A stretch of DNA of 64,000 bases from GCA-2862585 sp049890295 (GTDB taxonomy: Bacteria; Bacteroidota; Bacteroidia; Flavobacteriales; UBA7312). Shown here piece by piece: positions 61,468 through 64,000 of the stretch. The notes beneath the pieces were generated by a model. It saw only the letters and a program-made list of their open reading frames with translations. It ran no database searches and was not told where the DNA came from. Position 1 is the first letter of the stretch. Each line of letters opens with the position of its first letter. The stretch is taken from the NCBI GenBank assembly GCA_049890295.1, contig JBMHBP010000009.1:106065-170064 (forward strand), written 5' to 3'. Made by a program: the position numbers and the translations under genes.

Positions 61468-63222
61468 TTAAGGGGTTGGTGTCATATTTTGATAACTCTC
61501 TTTCAACGAAAAGTTATTCAAAATGAATCCTGGTTTTTCGTAGTACATTTTTGTATTGTCAAATCGTTTGTGAATAACAATTTTACGCTTTGGACTATAC
61601 ATAAAAACGTAGGGTTGGTCTTCATAGATTTTAGCTTGTAATTTCCACATAGCATCTCGATGTATTTCAGGATCTATTGCAGAATTGGCAGCATCAATAA
61701 GTGAATCACTGTAAGCATCACCAAATCCACAAAAATTAGAACCTTTATTAACCCAAGATGATGTATGCCAAAGTTGAAATGGATTAGAGTAGGAAGCTGA
61801 ACCACCCCATCCTCCTAGCATCATATCAAAATCGTGTTCTTGAGCATTTTTGTAAAATAAAGTAAAATCCATAGGATTTGGTTTGACGTCTACACCAGCC
61901 CGCCACATACTTTCTTTAATCATTAGAGCCGTTTCTTTAGAAGCAGCAGAGCTCATATAACTAAACTCAAAACTTAACTGAAGTTTTTCACCGTTAATAA
62001 CTTTATCTCTGATATTGTTACCATCTGTATCTACCCAACCAGCATCAGTCAATAATTGTTTGGCCTTTTCTAAATCTAAATCTATCACCTCTAATGTATC
62101 ATTAAAGACTTTTTTAAGATTAGAAACATTGGATACCTGTCTAGAGCCTTCACCCATTAAAAGCACCTCAATAATTTCATCGATAGGAATAAGGTGAGCC
62201 ATAGCTCTTCTTACTCTAACATCTTTGAAAAAGGCTTTTCGTTTAACACCATCCGGTCTAGTGTTCATACCAGCATAATAATAGGTGTATTGGTTTAAAA
62301 AGTCAGAATCATAATTTTTATTGAAATATTCATGACCCTGAAGTTTAAATAATTTTGTCGTACCTATTCTGTTTGTAGCATCAAGTTCTTCAGATTTTAG
62401 GGAAAGAAATACTGAAGCATCGTCTTTTATAATCTTAAAAATAATTTCTTCAGGAAAGTTCTTATTGTATTTAGATATATCTCCTTGACCCCACCAATTA
62501 TCTTTTCTTTTAACAATGATATATGAGCCTGTTACCCAATCTGATACTTGATATGCTCCTAAGCCTACCAATCGTTCCGGTTTATATCGATTATCTCCGT
62601 GGTTAAAAGCATTAAACCAATCTGACCATTCCTTTTTCTCCTCAAAATTTGGGTTATGAATAGCCTCAAAAGTCAAATCATCTAAAATCCCATTAGGATC
62701 CCAATGCGATTTTTGTTGAATCCATATTTCTGAAAAAATACTTTTATTGGTAACATTTTTACCAAATGCAACCATAGTAAACTTTAGTGGGTCATTTGGG
62801 TCTAATTCAATACTTTTTATTACGGAAGAGTAATTTCCTCTAATTTGAGTGTTGTCAGTTAGTGGACACAACTGTAATTTAGTTGTGAATTCAACGTCTT
62901 TGGCAGTAACTTGAGTGCCGTCATCCCAACGTAAGTTATCTTTTAATTCATATTCATACACTAAACCATCTTCAGAAATGACTGGTAATTTTTTTACTAA
63001 GTAAGGTATATATTCTAGCGTTTCTAAATCTAGTTTCACAAGTGATTTTTGGGTATACTGAAATATAAAGGAACGCATCACAGAATTATCATTAAATGGA
63101 TGCAAACCATCAGGATTAGATAAAATGTGGCTTACTACAATATTCTTTGATAAATCCCTTGTGTCTATACAGCCACCTAGAATTACTATTGAAGTGATGA
63201 CAATAAGTATTTTTTTTAGCAT
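61468..63222 (-). CDS. Peptide ABC transporter substrate-binding lipoprotein
   Basis: A ~584-residue family-5 binding protein. Lipobox LGGC puts the acylated Cys at ~18 of the chosen start. Visible: LVYEYELKDNLRWDDGTQVTAKDVEFTT (~80-108 region, the SBP_bac_5 signature), FVGLGAYQVSDW (GxGAY) and RRAMAHLIPIDEIIEVL (~335-351). I chose the Met at 63222 (MLKKILIV); an upstream Met at 63246 adds eight polar residues before the leader and would precede the predicted transcript start. It heads the DppB/DppC operon. Confidence 0.9.
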   Translation of the reverse strand: MLKKILIVITSIVILGGCIDTRDLSKNIVVSHILSNPDGLHPFNDNSVMRSFIFQYTQKSLVKLDLETLEYIPYLVKKLPVISEDGLVYEYELKDNLRWDDGTQVTAKDVEFTTKLQLCPLTDNTQIRGNYSSVIKSIELDPNDPLKFTMVAFGKNVTNKSIFSEIWIQQKSHWDPNGILDDLTFEAIHNPNFEEKKEWSDWFNAFNHGDNRYKPERLVGLGAYQVSDWVTGSYIIVKRKDNWWGQGDISKYNKNFPEEIIFKIIKDDASVFLSLKSEELDATNRIGTTKLFKLQGHEYFNKNYDSDFLNQYTYYYAGMNTRPDGVKRKAFFKDVRVRRAMAHLIPIDEIIEVLLMGEGSRQVSNVSNLKKVFNDTLEVIDLDLEKAKQLLTDAGWVDTDGNNIRDKVINGEKLQLSFEFSYMSSAASKETALMIKESMWRAGVDVKPNPMDFTLFYKNAQEHDFDMMLGGWGGSASYSNPFQLWHTSSWVNKGSNFCGFGDAYSDSLIDAANSAIDPEIHRDAMWKLQAKIYEDQPYVFMYSPKRKIVIHKRFDNTKMYYEKPGFILNNFSLKESYQNMTPTP

Positions 63223-63243
63223 AGTTGTTTTTTGTGTACTATG

Positions 63244-63251
63244 CAAATATA
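63244..63251 (-). promoter_or_regulatory. Candidate -7 element for the peptide transporter operon
   Basis: Minus-strand TATATTTG matches TAnnTTTG 22 bases upstream of the chosen start (63222). It would place transcription start near 63236, inside the longer alternative coding start, supporting the shorter one. Confidence 0.42.
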
Positions 63252-63320
63252 ATATTCCACTTGACTTTTACCCTATGGTGAGCCTTAAAAAATTAGAATT
63301 TTAAATTAAAAAGAAATTGT

Positions 63321-63350
63321 TTTGACAAATGCTGTAAATCCTTAAATTTG
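63321..63350 (+). promoter_or_regulatory. Promoter of the tRNA-Ser/tRNA-Pro unit
   Basis: TTTG (63321-63324), 18 bases, then TAAATTTG (63343-63350). This is a complete match to the Bacteroidota -33/-7 consensus (TTTG, about 19, TAnnTTTG), and it lies 16 bases before tRNA-Ser. It is the best promoter seen in the window. Confidence 0.75.
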
Positions 63351-63365
63351 CAACCTTGATTTTTT

Positions 63366-63452
63366 GGAAAGGTGGCTGAGTGGCTGAAAGCGGCACCCTG
63401 CTAAGGTGTTATACTGGTAACGGTATCGGGGGTTCGAATCCCCCTCTTTCCG
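63366..63452 (+). tRNA. tRNA-Ser (anticodon GCT)
   Basis: An 87-nt tRNA with the long variable arm of class II. Acceptor arms GGAAAGG and TCTTTCC pair with discriminator G. The anticodon stem GCACC/GGTGT holds loop CTGCTAA, giving GCT, which decodes AGC/AGU serine codons. The T arm is GGGGGTTCGAATCCCCC. CCA is not encoded. Confidence 0.97.
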
Positions 63453-63504
63453 CAAATCAAAGTTTGTAAGTCTTTTTTTAATGATTAGATTTGCAAACTT
63501 ATTA

Positions 63505-63579
63505 CGGGGTGTAGCGTAGCCCGGTTATCGCGCCTGCTTTGGGAGCAGGAGGTCGCAGGTTCGAATCCTGCCACCCCGA
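63505..63579 (+). tRNA. tRNA-Pro (anticodon TGG)
   Basis: A 75-nt cloverleaf. Acceptor CGGGGTG/CACCCCG with discriminator A. Anticodon stem CCTGC/GCAGG with loop TTTGGGA gives TGG, proline. T arm GCAGGTTCGAATCCTGC. CCA is not encoded. It is 52 bases after tRNA-Ser with no promoter match of its own, so both likely come from one precursor ending at the terminator. Confidence 0.97.
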
Positions 63580-63582
63580 CTA

Positions 63583-63616
63583 AAAAAAGGGATTGATTAA
63601 ATTCAATCCCTTTTTT
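63583..63616. terminator. Bidirectional terminator after tRNA-Pro
   Basis: A 14-bp stem AAAAAAGGGATTGA (63583-63596) with TCAATCCCTTTTTT (63603-63616) and a six-base loop, with runs of A and T at its ends. It ends the tRNA unit and, from the other side, the T9SS protein gene at 63619. Confidence 0.85.
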
Positions 63617-63618
63617 AA

Positions 63619-63999
63619 TTATTGAAGTACTAATTTGCTATTAAACTGAATAGTATCAGTTTTAACTTCTAAAAAGAACACACCTTTAGAAAACTGACTT
63701 AAGTCTATTTGCTTTTCGTATAAACCAACAAATTCAGTTAATTCTTCTGTATACATTTCCTCACCAATCATATTCACTACTTTAACCGCTATCGTTTGAG
63801 CTTGCTCAGAATTAAACGTCACGTTAAAGATGTCTCTCGATGGGTTTGGATATACATCTAGGTTAGCCACAGAACTATTCTCTAATCTTGCTCCACCTAG
63901 TGTAAATGTCACTGGCTGAGTGAAGATAGTAGCCCATGATGTACCGTTAGTACCACAAGCACCTCTTATTCTCCAAGAAATCTCGTCTCCTGGGCTCTG
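63619..63999 (-). CDS. T9SS type A sorting-domain protein, C-terminal part (cut by window edge)
   Basis: The last ~126 residues of a secreted protein; the frame is open to the right edge, so a GTG at 63912 is internal and not the start. The fragment starts with SPGDEISWRIRGACGTNGTSW, typical of a fibronectin-III-like strand, and ends in a type A sorting domain: VYPNPSRDIFNVTFNSEQ, IGEEMYTEELTEFVG and GVFFLEVKTD. Such C-terminal domains are recognised and removed by T9SS during export. The function of the missing N-terminal part is unknown. Confidence 0.88.
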   Translation of the reverse strand, partial: QSPGDEISWRIRGACGTNGTSWATIFTQPVTFTLGGARLENSSVANLDVYPNPSRDIFNVTFNSEQAQTIAVKVVNMIGEEMYTEELTEFVGLYEKQIDLSQFSKGVFFLEVKTDTIQFNSKLVLQ

Positions 64000-64000
64000 A

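Noticed and set aside
63619..63912. GTG at 63912 as start of a small T9SS gene
   Set aside because: The frame continues without a stop to the window edge and the upstream residues read as a typical secreted-protein repeat, so the GTG is internal.

Overview
The window looks like chromosomal DNA from a marine-type member of the Bacteroidota, most likely class Flavobacteriia or order Flavobacteriales. The DNA is AT-rich and densely packed. It carries the gliding genes gldF and gldG, proteins with type IX secretion (T9SS) sorting domains of types A and B, the DUF1599 / BT_3928-type / tpiA / prmA block, and -7 promoter elements of the Bacteroidota form TAnnTTTG. Nearly everything is core metabolism, information processing or envelope biology. 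I found no insertion sequence, prophage, CRISPR array, or toxin-antitoxin or restriction locus.

Layout. 0-3.5 kb: serine synthesis (serC, cut by the left edge, and serA) with a DUF1015 gene and a YggS-type PLP protein, all overlapping or closely spaced. 3.5-13.1 kb: a small unknown gene, a pirin, convergent purC/phoH, then a forward block of a SAM hydroxide adenosyltransferase, an ABM-domain protein, gldF, gldG, a DUF4340-like gene, dnaN and an outer-membrane barrel protein. 13.1-17.7 kb: a reverse block of a cation/proton antiporter with RCK domains, gcvT, comB and a zinc phospholipase C-like protein. 17.7-20.9 kb: a cobalamin riboswitch, a BtuB-like TonB-dependent receptor and a beta-propeller lipoprotein, closed by a terminator; this is a probable vitamin B12 uptake operon. 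20.9-31.5 kb: a T9SS type B cargo protein, pyrD with an HMG-CoA lyase gene, an XRE regulator, mutL with a small membrane protein, two tandem rhomboid proteases, an EEP-family hydrolase and a peptide-binding lipoprotein.

31.8-48.2 kb: mtaB, lgt, a compositionally distinct radical SAM gene, an SSS-family symporter, recR, a glycosyltransferase, a 2-oxoacid dehydrogenase E2, a DnaQ/ExoX-like exonuclease, small enzymes, a secreted subtilase, mnmA, a MORN-like lipid-face or secreted protein, a nitroreductase, a second pirin with a Tat-like leader, tRNA-Arg and plsY. 48.2-63.2 kb: a very large secreted protein of unknown function (1475 residues), prmA, tpiA, a lone peptide-transporter permease, a DoxX-like/thioredoxin-like membrane protein, a DUF1599 protein, then divergent folP and cdaA, then a DppC/DppB/substrate-binding trio. 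63.3-64.0 kb: tRNA-Ser and tRNA-Pro with a good promoter and a terminator, and the C-terminal end of a T9SS type A protein cut by the right edge.

The most interesting points are: the B12 operon, in which a predicted L5-L13 kissing loop places the regulatory hairpin a few bases from the start codon; the large unrecognised protein at 48.2-52.7 kb; oligopeptide permeases with unusually large insertions and no ATPase gene nearby; several -7 promoter elements lying almost on start codons, suggesting leaderless mRNAs; and a radical SAM gene with distinctly higher GC content that starts at TTG. All functional names rest on reading motifs by eye; no database search was run.
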